The notes beneath the pieces were generated by a model that did no database searches, had not been told where the DNA came from, and worked only from the letters and a program-made list of their open reading frames with translations. A program made the translations under genes and the position numbers. This document shows, in pieces, positions 8,306 through 16,002 of a DNA stretch of 42,539 nucleotides. The stretch lies in contig JBEGVB010000115.1 in the NCBI GenBank assembly GCA_041178545.1, positions 1-42,539 of the forward strand. Direction: 5' to 3'. How positions within the stretch are numbered: position 1 is the stretch's first letter; each line of letters starts with the position of its first letter. This stretch comes from JBEATZ01 sp041178545 (lineage in GTDB: Bacteria > Planctomycetota > UBA1135 > UBA2386).

Positions 8306-9291
8306 GCGAGCCACGCAACTCCCCGCGCCCAGAGCAGGACCCTTCCGAGCACTGGAGCGAACTCGACGACACGCTGCGCGACGAGGCCACCAGCGAGGTC
8401 CCCGACGCAGCGCGCGGCTGGGTCGCCGAGCAGCGCTTCGTCCACGGCCTGCTGCGTTCGCTGCACGGCATGGACGCTGCCTCCAACGAGGCCCGTGTGC
8501 GTGCGGTGATGGACCGCGTCGGGGCCACGAGTGCCACACGCGCACCTGCCTTCCACCGGTTGCTGGCCGCGGCAGCAGCCGTCCTGCTTGCCGTCGGCGG
8601 GTGGTGGCTGCTGCAGGGCGACCGCATGCCCAGCGCCGAGGCTGCCGTCCAGCGTGCAGCCAGCGTGCTGGGCCAGGAGGTCGACCGTCGCTTTCTGTTG
8701 CGCATCGAGCGCAAGCCGAGGGCCGCGGAACAGGTTCAGTCCGATGCAAAGGGTCAGCCCAACCCGCCAGGCTTGCGCGGCAGTGCGTTCTGGTTGCCTT
8801 CCGCGTTCGAGATGACCACGCGTCCCGGCATGCGCTTCCTCGCCAAGGCAGAAGCCGTGTTCGGTCCCATCACCTGCGGCTGCGACGGCACCACGGTGTG
8901 GCTGCGCTCGGAGAACGGGTTCGTGCCGCCGCGCGAGGTCGCGCTCGCCGAGGCGGATGCCCTGCTGGCGCGACTCGGTGGCCCGCTCGAACTCGGTTAC
9001 CTCGACATCCTCGGCATCGTCCAGCGGCTCCCCGAGGGCTTCGAGCTGGCAAGCACCGGCCGCTTGCGCGGCGTCGACGGCTCCTCACTCGTGTGCGTCG
9101 AGGCAACCCGGATGCCCGAGTCGGTGCAGAACAGCATCCAGGGCATGGTGCTCCACTGTGACGAGGGCACGGGCATGGTCACGTGGATCGAGGTGCAGTG
9201 CACTGGCCGCCAGGGCGAGCAGGTCCGCATCACCATGGAGTACCAGGGCACGGTCGAGTTGCCCGTGGACGCCTACGCGGTCCCGAACTGA
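8302..9291 (+). CDS. Putative membrane anti-sigma factor with large extracytoplasmic domain
   Basis: A 329-residue protein overlapping the sigma-factor gene by 4 bases. An acidic N-terminal cytoplasmic part (about 1-85) precedes one transmembrane helix (LLAAAAAVLLAVGGWWLL, about 87-104). An outer domain of about 220 residues follows, with a Cys-Gly-Cys (ITCGCDG) and DGSSLVCVEA. No HxxxCxxC zinc anti-sigma motif is present. Gene position and topology support anti-sigma or sensor function. The outer domain loosely resembles lipoprotein-carrier-like beta sheets, which is only an impression. Confidence 0.65.
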   Translation: MSEPRNSPRPEQDPSEHWSELDDTLRDEATSEVPDAARGWVAEQRFVHGLLRSLHGMDAASNEARVRAVMDRVGATSATRAPAFHRLLAAAAAVLLAVGGWWLLQGDRMPSAEAAVQRAASVLGQEVDRRFLLRIERKPRAAEQVQSDAKGQPNPPGLRGSAFWLPSAFEMTTRPGMRFLAKAEAVFGPITCGCDGTTVWLRSENGFVPPREVALAEADALLARLGGPLELGYLDILGIVQRLPEGFELASTGRLRGVDGSSLVCVEATRMPESVQNSIQGMVLHCDEGTGMVTWIEVQCTGRQGEQVRITMEYQGTVELPVDAYAVPN

Positions 9292-9336
9292 ACGCCACCG
9301 TGGACGGCACGGCATGTCGGCACCCATGCTTGCAGC

Positions 9337-10671
9337 ATGAGCGTGCGTGACCTGTCCACGACCGACCGGCGCCTGCTGTTGTGGTTGCTGGTGCTGGCCA
9401 TGTGCTGGCGCCACCTGCTTGCGGTGCTGACGGTGGTCCCGTCCCAGGACGGGGCGACGTACCTGTGGATGGCGTCCCGGTTCGCGCAGGGCGACCTGCT
9501 GACCCCGGTGACCGAGGTCTTCTCGCCGTTGCTGCCGCTGCTGGTCGCGCCGTTGGTGGTGTGCGGCCTCGATCCCCTCGAAGGCGCCCAGCTGGTCTGC
9601 TGCCTGCTCGGGGCGCTGGCGGTCGTCCCCGCATTTGCCGCTGCCGAGTGCCTGGCACCAGATGCAGGTCGGTGGGCCGCGCTGCTCATGGCGGTGGCGC
9701 CGTTGCCCGCGCGGCTGTGCGGTGAGGTCTACGCCGAGCCCGGTTTCCTGTTCGCAGCCTGCGCAGCCGTCGCGCACGGGCTCCGCGGCGAGTCGTGGCG
9801 ACTCGGCCTCTGGACCGCAGTGGCCTTCGGGTTCCGGCCCGACGCCCTCGTCCTCGCGCTGCCGTTCCTCGTGCTGCAGCCTGCACGCATCGTGGCATCG
9901 CTCCTGCCCCTTGCCGTGGCGGCACTCGGCTACGCATGGTGGCGGCATGCCGCAGGCGAGGCCTTCGACCCGTTGCCCAGGCTCGCCTTCCACGCCTCGC
10001 GCGACGACCTGCCCGGCCGCGGCGACGTGCTCGCGAACCTGGTGCAACTGCCCCTCGCGCTGCTGGAGGGGGTAGGTCCCGTGTTCCTGCTCGCGTTGTG
10101 GGGTGCGAGGACGTCGGCAGGTGCCGCAGGCAGGCGTGTCGTTGGCGGGTTCCTGCTCGCCCTCACGGGCCCGCTCACGTTCGTCGTGCGCCAGCGGTTC
10201 ACGGTCAACCTGTTGCCATGGCTGCTGCCGTTCGCCGGCAGGGCCCTGCAGTCGATGGGTCCGCGGTGGCGCATGGTCGTGGTGCTGCTCGTGGTCGTCC
10301 ATGCAGGCACAGAGGGGGTGCGCGGGCGCATCGACCCGAGCCGTCTCGTGGACCGCGAGGTGGGGGAGTTCGTCGGCTCGCAGCTTGCCCCGGCCGAGAC
10401 CCTGCTGACCGAGCACGCGCGTATCAGCTGGTACGCCGGCGTCCGGCCGGGCACCCCGCGCAAGTGGGACGGCGACCGTCTCGTCGCGTTCGCCCAGGAC
10501 CCTTCCGTTGCATGGGTGGTCCTCGACCTCGACCGCGAGGACGCGGCCACCGTGGTTGCACGCCTCGCGCCCCAGTTCGTCCGTGCCGAGCTGCCCCAGG
10601 AGGTTGCCGACGCCGCACAGCGCCGTCGGCTCGCACTGCTGCGCCGCGTCAGTCGCGACGGGCCGAGATGA
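9337..10671 (+). CDS. Multi-pass membrane GT-C glycosyltransferase, GT39/ArnT-like
   Basis: A 444-residue polytopic membrane protein with about ten hydrophobic segments. An acidic residue in the first outer loop (VVPSQDGATYLW, Asp38), the loop LLTPVTEVFSPLLP and the RPDAL motif near the middle fit lipid-linked-sugar glycosyltransferases of the dolichyl-phosphate-mannose/ArnT class. The soluble C-terminal tail begins at about residue 335. It probably moves a sugar from a polyprenyl carrier onto a glycan, lipid or protein outside the inner membrane. The ATG at 9337 follows CATGCT by 6 bases. Its 3' end overlaps the convergent EamA gene by 23 bases. Confidence 0.7.
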   Translation: MSVRDLSTTDRRLLLWLLVLAMCWRHLLAVLTVVPSQDGATYLWMASRFAQGDLLTPVTEVFSPLLPLLVAPLVVCGLDPLEGAQLVCCLLGALAVVPAFAAAECLAPDAGRWAALLMAVAPLPARLCGEVYAEPGFLFAACAAVAHGLRGESWRLGLWTAVAFGFRPDALVLALPFLVLQPARIVASLLPLAVAALGYAWWRHAAGEAFDPLPRLAFHASRDDLPGRGDVLANLVQLPLALLEGVGPVFLLALWGARTSAGAAGRRVVGGFLLALTGPLTFVVRQRFTVNLLPWLLPFAGRALQSMGPRWRMVVVLLVVVHAGTEGVRGRIDPSRLVDREVGEFVGSQLAPAETLLTEHARISWYAGVRPGTPRKWDGDRLVAFAQDPSVAWVVLDLDREDAATVVARLAPQFVRAELPQEVADAAQRRRLALLRRVSRDGPR

Positions 10672-11575
10672 GGATCCCCGCGACGATGCACAGGCTGCCG
10701 ATCCCGTGCTGCCAGAACATCTGGTCGCCCATCAGCAGCCAGCCGCCGAGGGCGGCGAATCCCGGCTGGGTCGCGAACAACAGTGCCAGGTGGCTGGGCC
10801 TCACCAACGGCTGGTAGCGGGACTGCACCGCGATGCCGATGGCAGTCGCCACGAGTCCCAGGTAGCCGATCTCGTACCACGTCGTGGCATCCATGCCCTT
10901 CGTGCCCATGGTGCTCTCGCCCGAGACGAACAGGATCAGGGATGCGCCCACCGAGACGGTCACGAGCTGCCACATGCAGTAGGTGATGTCGGGACGCACG
11001 ACCTTGCCGTCCACCAGCCCTGCGAGGTCGGGCAGCGGGCTCAGGCGCGAGATCATCAGGATGTGGGCGGCAAAGCAGCAGGACGAGCCGATCTGCAGCA
11101 GGATGCCGCGCAAGGTGTCCACCTGGCCGCCTTCGGAGGGGTCGGCGCCGCTGCTGCAGAGCAGCACGAGTCCCGCGATCCCGAAGGCGATGCCGACGAC
11201 GCTCCTGGACGTGAGCGGCTCGCGGAACATCAGCCATGCCCCGAGGCCGACGAGCAGCACGATGAGGCCGGCGAGGAATCCTCCCATGGACGCCGAGGTC
11301 TCGGTCATCCCGAAGGCCTGCAGCACGTAGCCGGAGAGCAGTGCGAGCCCGGTGAGTGCGCCGGGCACCATCGTCGCGCGCAGGTCCTTCCTGCTGGTGC
11401 GCAGCAAGGGCAGGAGGCAGAGCACGGCCACCCAGAACCGGGTCATCACGAGGCCCAGCGGAGTGAAGTGCTCCAGCCCGAGCTTGATGCCGGAGTAGCT
11501 GAGTCCCCACACGGCGTTCATCAGCAGCATGAGCACGTAGGGCAACAGTGCGGCGCTGCGCTGCGAGGAGTTCAT
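10649..11575 (-). CDS. EamA/DMT-family membrane transporter
   Basis: A 308-residue inner-membrane protein with about ten transmembrane helices in two repeats. The first begins with MLLMNAVWGLSYSGIKLGL, a typical EamA signature, and the second with LQIGSSCCFAAHILMISRL. Family members export amino acids, metabolites or nucleotide-linked compounds. The ATG (11573-11575) overlaps the stop of the upstream GT87-like gene by 4 bases, so the two form an operon. The open frame continues far upstream, but that extension is a shadow of the GT87-like gene. The substrate is unknown. Confidence 0.85.
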   Translation of the reverse strand: MNSSQRSAALLPYVLMLLMNAVWGLSYSGIKLGLEHFTPLGLVMTRFWVAVLCLLPLLRTSRKDLRATMVPGALTGLALLSGYVLQAFGMTETSASMGGFLAGLIVLLVGLGAWLMFREPLTSRSVVGIAFGIAGLVLLCSSGADPSEGGQVDTLRGILLQIGSSCCFAAHILMISRLSPLPDLAGLVDGKVVRPDITYCMWQLVTVSVGASLILFVSGESTMGTKGMDATTWYEIGYLGLVATAIGIAVQSRYQPLVRPSHLALLFATQPGFAALGGWLLMGDQMFWQHGIGSLCIVAGILISARRD

Positions 11576-12897
11576 GGATTGCGAGTGTCCCGGTCCGCGA
11601 GCATCACGTTGTGGCGCCACGCGACCGAGATCGCAAGGCAGACCATCGCGATGTCCCACAAGGTGAGGAGGTACCAGCTCTGCAGCGTGTTCTTCAGTGA
11701 CTTGCCGGTGAACTCTTCCCCGACCACGGCCGTGGGCAGGTAGAGCAGCAGGGCGACGAGCGCGGCACGCGAGCGCGCGGCGGCGCCCTCCACCACCAGC
11801 AGCCAGAACAGCGGCAGGAGGGCGACGTGGTGGGCCTTCCACGTCAGCGGCGAGAAGAGGAGGCTGCAGGCGAGCAAGGCACCGAAGGTCCAGTGCAGCG
11901 CGACCGGGTCGTTGCGTCGCAGGCGGGCCACCGCGAGCAGGGCGCAGAGCATCGCGACCGTGCATAAAGTGTTCAGGGTGGAGGGCACGGCAGGGTCGAG
12001 GCCCAGCCCGGGCACCCAGCCGACCTCCACCTGCCCGGCGAACACATCGGGCGTCTCCCCGAGCCAGCGTGCGAACATGCACCGCATCGACTGGTTCATC
12101 CACGTGAACTCCGGGAAGCCCAGTGCCGCGGGTGCGAAGACGTCCTGCCGGGTGGAGTGGATCCAGGTCCCCTCTGCCCACCGCAACCAAGGGCCGACGT
12201 CCCCGCGCAGCATGGCGACGCTGAGCCCTGCAGCGGCGAGTGCGGTCCAGACGGCATGCACGGAGGTGCGCCAGTTGCCGGTTGCCACGAAGAAGGGCAG
12301 CAGCCAGAGCAGTGCCGGCTTGGTGGCGAGCGAGATGCCGAGCCAGACGCCGCCGCGCAGTTCCCTGCCGTTCCTCGCGTCGTGGAAGGCAAGCATCGCG
12401 AGGGCGAGGTTCACCAGGTTGCCGCCGCCACCGTGGGTGTCCCGCAGCAAGAAACGGCTCGCGAGCAGCAGCGTCGCGAGCAGCAGGAACTGGGCCCGGT
12501 TGCCCTGTGGCAGCCCGTGGCGGGACTCGGTCCGCACCAGCAGCCTCGCCACCACGGCGATCGCGAGCACCTGCATCAGGGCCCAGCCGATGCGCGCGAG
12601 GTTCGAGGTCCGCAGGTCGGGCGCGCCGTCTGCTCCCGGTGCGGCGTCGAGCCGGGCCAGCACGGCGAACGGTGCCGTGAGCAGGCCGAACGAGGGTGGG
12701 TACGGCGGGTGGAGTGGGTGGGGCTGCTCGTCCGGGTCCGCGGCGAAGTCGGCGTAGGGGTTGGTGCCCGAGAGGAGGCGGTTGCCGAACTCGACGTGGT
12801 CGAGGATCACGCCACGCTCGCGCACGCCCGTGCGCACCACGAGCAGCGCGGCGAGGACGACCCACAGAGCCATCCAGAGCCGGCGTGACTTGGGCAT
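11572..12897 (-). CDS. Polytopic membrane glycosyltransferase, GT87/DUF2029-like
   Basis: A 441-residue membrane protein with roughly ten helices. Features typical of the GT87 polyprenyl-phosphate-mannose-dependent family are the early loop with NPYADFAADPDEQ, HPPYPPSFGLLTAPF, and the later GVWLGISLATKPALLWLLPFF. It probably adds a sugar from a lipid carrier on the outer face of the membrane. The start at 12897 is chosen over an upstream in-frame ATG because it leaves a 26-base intergenic gap to the divergent BtpA-like gene that contains promoter-like hexamers for both. It is followed in the same operon by the EamA gene. Confidence 0.8.
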   Translation of the reverse strand: MPKSRRLWMALWVVLAALLVVRTGVRERGVILDHVEFGNRLLSGTNPYADFAADPDEQPHPLHPPYPPSFGLLTAPFAVLARLDAAPGADGAPDLRTSNLARIGWALMQVLAIAVVARLLVRTESRHGLPQGNRAQFLLLATLLLASRFLLRDTHGGGGNLVNLALAMLAFHDARNGRELRGGVWLGISLATKPALLWLLPFFVATGNWRTSVHAVWTALAAAGLSVAMLRGDVGPWLRWAEGTWIHSTRQDVFAPAALGFPEFTWMNQSMRCMFARWLGETPDVFAGQVEVGWVPGLGLDPAVPSTLNTLCTVAMLCALLAVARLRRNDPVALHWTFGALLACSLLFSPLTWKAHHVALLPLFWLLVVEGAAARSRAALVALLLYLPTAVVGEEFTGKSLKNTLQSWYLLTLWDIAMVCLAISVAWRHNVMLADRDTRNP

Positions 12898-12904
12898 GGC
12901 TGCA

Positions 12905-12914
12905 GTTGTAGCGT
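12905..12914. promoter_or_regulatory. Overlapping divergent -10 candidates in a 26-base gap
   Basis: On the plus strand TAGCGT (12909-12914) lies 9 bases before the ATG at 12924. On the minus strand TACAAC (12910 down to 12905) lies 7 bases before the ATG at 12897. The two share TA at 12909-12910. Both transcripts would be nearly leaderless, and polymerase binding would be mutually exclusive. This is inference from position and motif. Confidence 0.4.
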
Positions 12915-12923
12915 GGGGGAACC

Positions 12924-13709
12924 ATGAACAAACCGTTCCTTGGCGTGGTCCACCTGCGCGCGTTGCCGAGCGCTTCACGGCACGAGTCGATGGTTGGCGT
13001 GCTGGAGTCCGCCATGGCCGACGCCCGCGCGCTGCGCGACGGCGGCGTGGACGGGATCGTGGTCGAGAACTTCGGCGACGTTCCCTTCCACAAGGGCGAT
13101 GCAGCCGACCCGGTTACGCCCGACGTGCCTGCTGCCCTTGCCCTGGTCGGGTGGCGCATCCGCACCGAGCTCGGGATGCCGGTGGCGGTCAACTGCCTGC
13201 GCAACGACGCGCGTGCCGCGCTCGGTGCAGCGGCCGTGTGCGGGGCCTCGTGGGTCCGCGTCAACGTCTGGAGTGGCGCGTACTGCACCGACCAGGGCGT
13301 GATCGAGGGCGAGGCTGCTGCAGCCCTCGCCTACCGCAAGCAACTGGGGAGCACGGTCCGCGTCTGGGCCGACCTGCTGGTCAAGCACGCGAAGCCACTC
13401 GTCGAGCTGGACCCCGCGGAGGCGGCCCTCGACCTGGCGGAGCGCAGCGGTGCCGACGGCATCGTGGTCACCGGCACCCGCACTGGCGCCCCGGTGGACG
13501 CAGCCCTGTTGGGGCTGGTGAAGGCGGCCGTGGGGGACTTCCCCGTGCTCCTCGGCTCTGGCCTCAACCCGTCCACCGCCCCGTTGCTGTGGCCCCGTTG
13601 CGACGGAGCGATCGTCGGCACCTGGCTCAAGCGCGACGGCCTGCTGCACCATCCGGTGGACGCGGACCGCGTCCGACACCTGCGCCGCGAGCTGGACCGG
13701 TTGCGCTGA
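12924..13709 (+). CDS. BtpA/SgcQ-family protein
   Basis: A 261-residue TIM-barrel protein of the BtpA family. It begins LGVVHLRALP, continues with DGGVDGIVVENFGDVPF and PVAVNCLRNDARAAL, and has the barrel segment ADGIVVTGTRTGAPVD near 185. Cyanobacterial BtpA is linked to photosystem I biogenesis and SgcQ to a sugar gene cluster, but in most bacteria the role is unknown. There is no signal peptide, so it is cytoplasmic. It is transcribed away from the GT87-like gene. A role in sugar metabolism would fit the neighbourhood but is only inference. Confidence 0.85.
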   Translation: MNKPFLGVVHLRALPSASRHESMVGVLESAMADARALRDGGVDGIVVENFGDVPFHKGDAADPVTPDVPAALALVGWRIRTELGMPVAVNCLRNDARAALGAAAVCGASWVRVNVWSGAYCTDQGVIEGEAAAALAYRKQLGSTVRVWADLLVKHAKPLVELDPAEAALDLAERSGADGIVVTGTRTGAPVDAALLGLVKAAVGDFPVLLGSGLNPSTAPLLWPRCDGAIVGTWLKRDGLLHHPVDADRVRHLRRELDRLR

Positions 13710-13757
13710 ACCGGCGGCGGCATTGACCCCTCGGGCCCGGACTGCCGAAAAAGGACC

Positions 13758-14771
13758 GTGAAGGTCCTGCTCCTCACGCCTGCCCCCACCGACGTGTTCC
13801 TCGGGAACTCGGTCACGGTGCAACGCTTCCGGAACGGCCTGCAGGGCTGCGGGCACCTGTGCGAGCTCTTCGGCGGCGCTGCGGAGGGCGGGCTCAAGCA
13901 GTCGCTGGAGGGCACGATCGAGCGTTTCAGGCCCGACGTCGTGCACGCGCACGATGCCATGCGGACGGGGACGCAGCTGCTGGGCCTGCGGCTGCCGTGG
14001 GTCGTGTCGACGAGCGGCGAGGACCTGCACCACGACATGTTCGACCCGCAGCGCGGACCGATCGTCTGCGAGGTGCTGCGGCGCGCGCACCGTGTGATCG
14101 TGCCGAGTGCCGAGGCTGCTGCCGCCGTGGAGGCGCGCGTGCGCGACTGTGCCGGCAAGATCGACGTGGTGCCGCGTGCAGCCGTGCGGCTGCCCACGGA
14201 GGGGACTGCGCTGCGCAGGTCGCTGGGGATCCCGCCCTCGCGTTTCCTCATCCTGTTGCCCGGAGGGTTGCGGCCCGTGAAGGGCCAGCACCGGGCGCTC
14301 TCGCTGGTGCGTGTGCTGCGGGCCAGCGGTGCCGACGTGGAGATGATCCTCGTCGGGCCGGACCAGGACCCCGAGTACGCGGCAATGCTCCGGGAGGTGG
14401 CTGCCGCGGAGCCCGGCGTTCGCATCCTGCCCACGCTCTCCCGCGACCGGATGGGTGCCGCCTACCTCGATGCCGACGTCGTCCTCAACACCTCGCTGCA
14501 GGAGGGCGCTGCGCCGACGATCCTCGAGGCAGGGATCCTCGGCAGGCCGGTGGTCGCCTCCGACGTCGCCGGCAACCGGGAACTGATCCGGCACAACGAG
14601 ACCGGCCTGCTGTTCGCCGACGAGGAGGCGATGGCGCGACAGGTGCTGGCGCTGTGTCGCAACCGATCTGCTGCGGGGGCCCTCGGTGTACGGGTCCGTG
14701 AGGACTTCATGCGCCGGTTCAAGCCCGAGGAGGAGATCCGACGGCTCCTCTCCGCGTACGCGGCGGCCTGA
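13758..14771 (+). CDS. GT4-family (GT-B fold) glycosyltransferase
   Basis: A 337-residue cytoplasmic protein starting at GTG 13758. The N-terminal half has FRPDVVHAHDAMRTG, typical of GT4 acceptor domains. The C-terminal half has LPGGLRPVKGQHRAL, then VVLNTSLQEGAAPTILEAG, the nucleotide-sugar-binding region with the conserved E-x7-E arrangement (EGAAPTILE), and VVASDVAGNRELI. It probably uses a nucleotide sugar to extend a surface glycan or glycolipid. The BtpA-like gene ends 48 bases upstream on the same strand. The sugar is unknown. Confidence 0.88.
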   Translation: MKVLLLTPAPTDVFLGNSVTVQRFRNGLQGCGHLCELFGGAAEGGLKQSLEGTIERFRPDVVHAHDAMRTGTQLLGLRLPWVVSTSGEDLHHDMFDPQRGPIVCEVLRRAHRVIVPSAEAAAAVEARVRDCAGKIDVVPRAAVRLPTEGTALRRSLGIPPSRFLILLPGGLRPVKGQHRALSLVRVLRASGADVEMILVGPDQDPEYAAMLREVAAAEPGVRILPTLSRDRMGAAYLDADVVLNTSLQEGAAPTILEAGILGRPVVASDVAGNRELIRHNETGLLFADEEAMARQVLALCRNRSAAGALGVRVREDFMRRFKPEEEIRRLLSAYAAA

Positions 14772-14804
14772 GGCGCGGCACCGGGTCGTTCCCACTGTCC
14801 GTGG

Positions 14805-14832
14805 TTGCGGGCCGCACGCCCACGGGTAGGTT
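14805..14832 (+). promoter_or_regulatory. Candidate promoter of the beta-barrel gene
   Basis: TTGCGG at 14805-14810 and TAGGTT at 14827-14832 are 16 bases apart. The ATG at 14839 is 6 bases beyond the -10 candidate, and no Shine-Dalgarno site is present. Confidence 0.4.
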
Positions 14833-14838
14833 GACGCC

Positions 14839-16002
14839 ATGAACTCCGCGAAGTGGGTCGTTCCCGCGCTGGCGCTCTCGTGCCCGATGCTGATGGGCCA
14901 GACCTACGACGAGCTCTCGATCTTCCGCAACCGTCCCCTGCCGTGGGCCGACGCGCTGCAGGTGAAGGGCGGCATGATCGGCTCGATCGCCTCCGAGGAG
15001 AACGAGCTCAACGGCAACGTCGACGAGATCGCCTGGGACGGACACGTCTACTACCACCAGTCCAAGCGCGGGTCCGACACCGCCCTCGATGCGTACGCGG
15101 GCAGGGACGGCGCCATCGCCTCCTACCGCAACGCGGACTGGCTCGGCAACCAGAACATCCTGCGTCTCGAGGGCGGGATGCGTTACTTCCCCTTCTGGCG
15201 CGAGGGCTACTACGACGGCGACGACACCTTCAACCGCACGGGCAGCTACGAGGGCTCGGACTACGACGGCTACGTTGGCTTCGGCCGCAGGCTGGACCAG
15301 GACTTCCTGATCGAGTTCGGCCCCTACGTCCACGGCTACGACTTCGAGTCCACCGGCAAGACCCCGGACTTCGTTCCGCCCGACGCCTTCCAGGCCTACG
15401 GCGCCCGCATCTTCTTCGAGCACAACACTGCGGAGTTCGCGCGCACGGCCATCCTGCCCACGAAGGGTTTCGTCGCCACGGTGTTGGTCGAGCGCGAGTG
15501 GAACAACAGCGAGACCGAGTTCGGCTCCATCTCCTACCAGTCGGTGCTGCCCAGTGCCGTCTGGCGCGCCCGCGGCAAGATGCACTGGTACGTGCCGGCT
15601 GGCTCGTCCTCGATCTGGGAGTTCCTGCTGGACGGTTCCTTTGCCGACGAGACCGACCGCGTGGTCACGTACGACGCGCAGAAGCCGCTGCTCGGTCACA
15701 CGTGGGGCGACGGGCAGATGCGGCTGCGGTTCGACGCGGGCAGCTCGTTCAGCTTCGCGCCCTTCGTGCAGCTGCAGTACACGCAGGTGCTGCAGGAGGA
15801 CGGCCAGGGCAGCGACAAGCTGTTCTTCTTCGGTGGCGGTGCGGAGGCCTGGCTGAACTTCAGTGACGCCCTGTCGCTCAACGCCTGGTACTCCTACCTC
15901 AACAACGAGAGCCGTCCGCCGGTCAGCACCACGGACGACGTCTACGGCGAGCACATGTTCTTCGTCGGGATGGTGCTGCGCTTCACCGGCGTGCGCCGCT
16001 GA
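14839..16002 (+). CDS. Putative outer-membrane beta-barrel protein
   Basis: A 387-residue protein with a short signal peptide (ALALSCPMLMGQ). Aromatic-rich alternating strands dominate, for example DEIAWDGHVYYHQ, ILRLEGGMRYFPF, GYVGFGRRLDQDFLIEFGPYVHGY, FSFAPFVQLQYTQVL and ALSLNAWYSYL, and the C-terminal strand is HMFFVGMVLRFTGV. This pattern fits a beta barrel of about 12-16 strands in the outer membrane. There is no TonB box or plug, so it is more like a porin or an uncharacterised barrel. Its stop directly abuts the stop of the convergent M16-like gene, with no gap. Confidence 0.65.
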   Translation: MNSAKWVVPALALSCPMLMGQTYDELSIFRNRPLPWADALQVKGGMIGSIASEENELNGNVDEIAWDGHVYYHQSKRGSDTALDAYAGRDGAIASYRNADWLGNQNILRLEGGMRYFPFWREGYYDGDDTFNRTGSYEGSDYDGYVGFGRRLDQDFLIEFGPYVHGYDFESTGKTPDFVPPDAFQAYGARIFFEHNTAEFARTAILPTKGFVATVLVEREWNNSETEFGSISYQSVLPSAVWRARGKMHWYVPAGSSSIWEFLLDGSFADETDRVVTYDAQKPLLGHTWGDGQMRLRFDAGSSFSFAPFVQLQYTQVLQEDGQGSDKLFFFGGGAEAWLNFSDALSLNAWYSYLNNESRPPVSTTDDVYGEHMFFVGMVLRFTGVRR

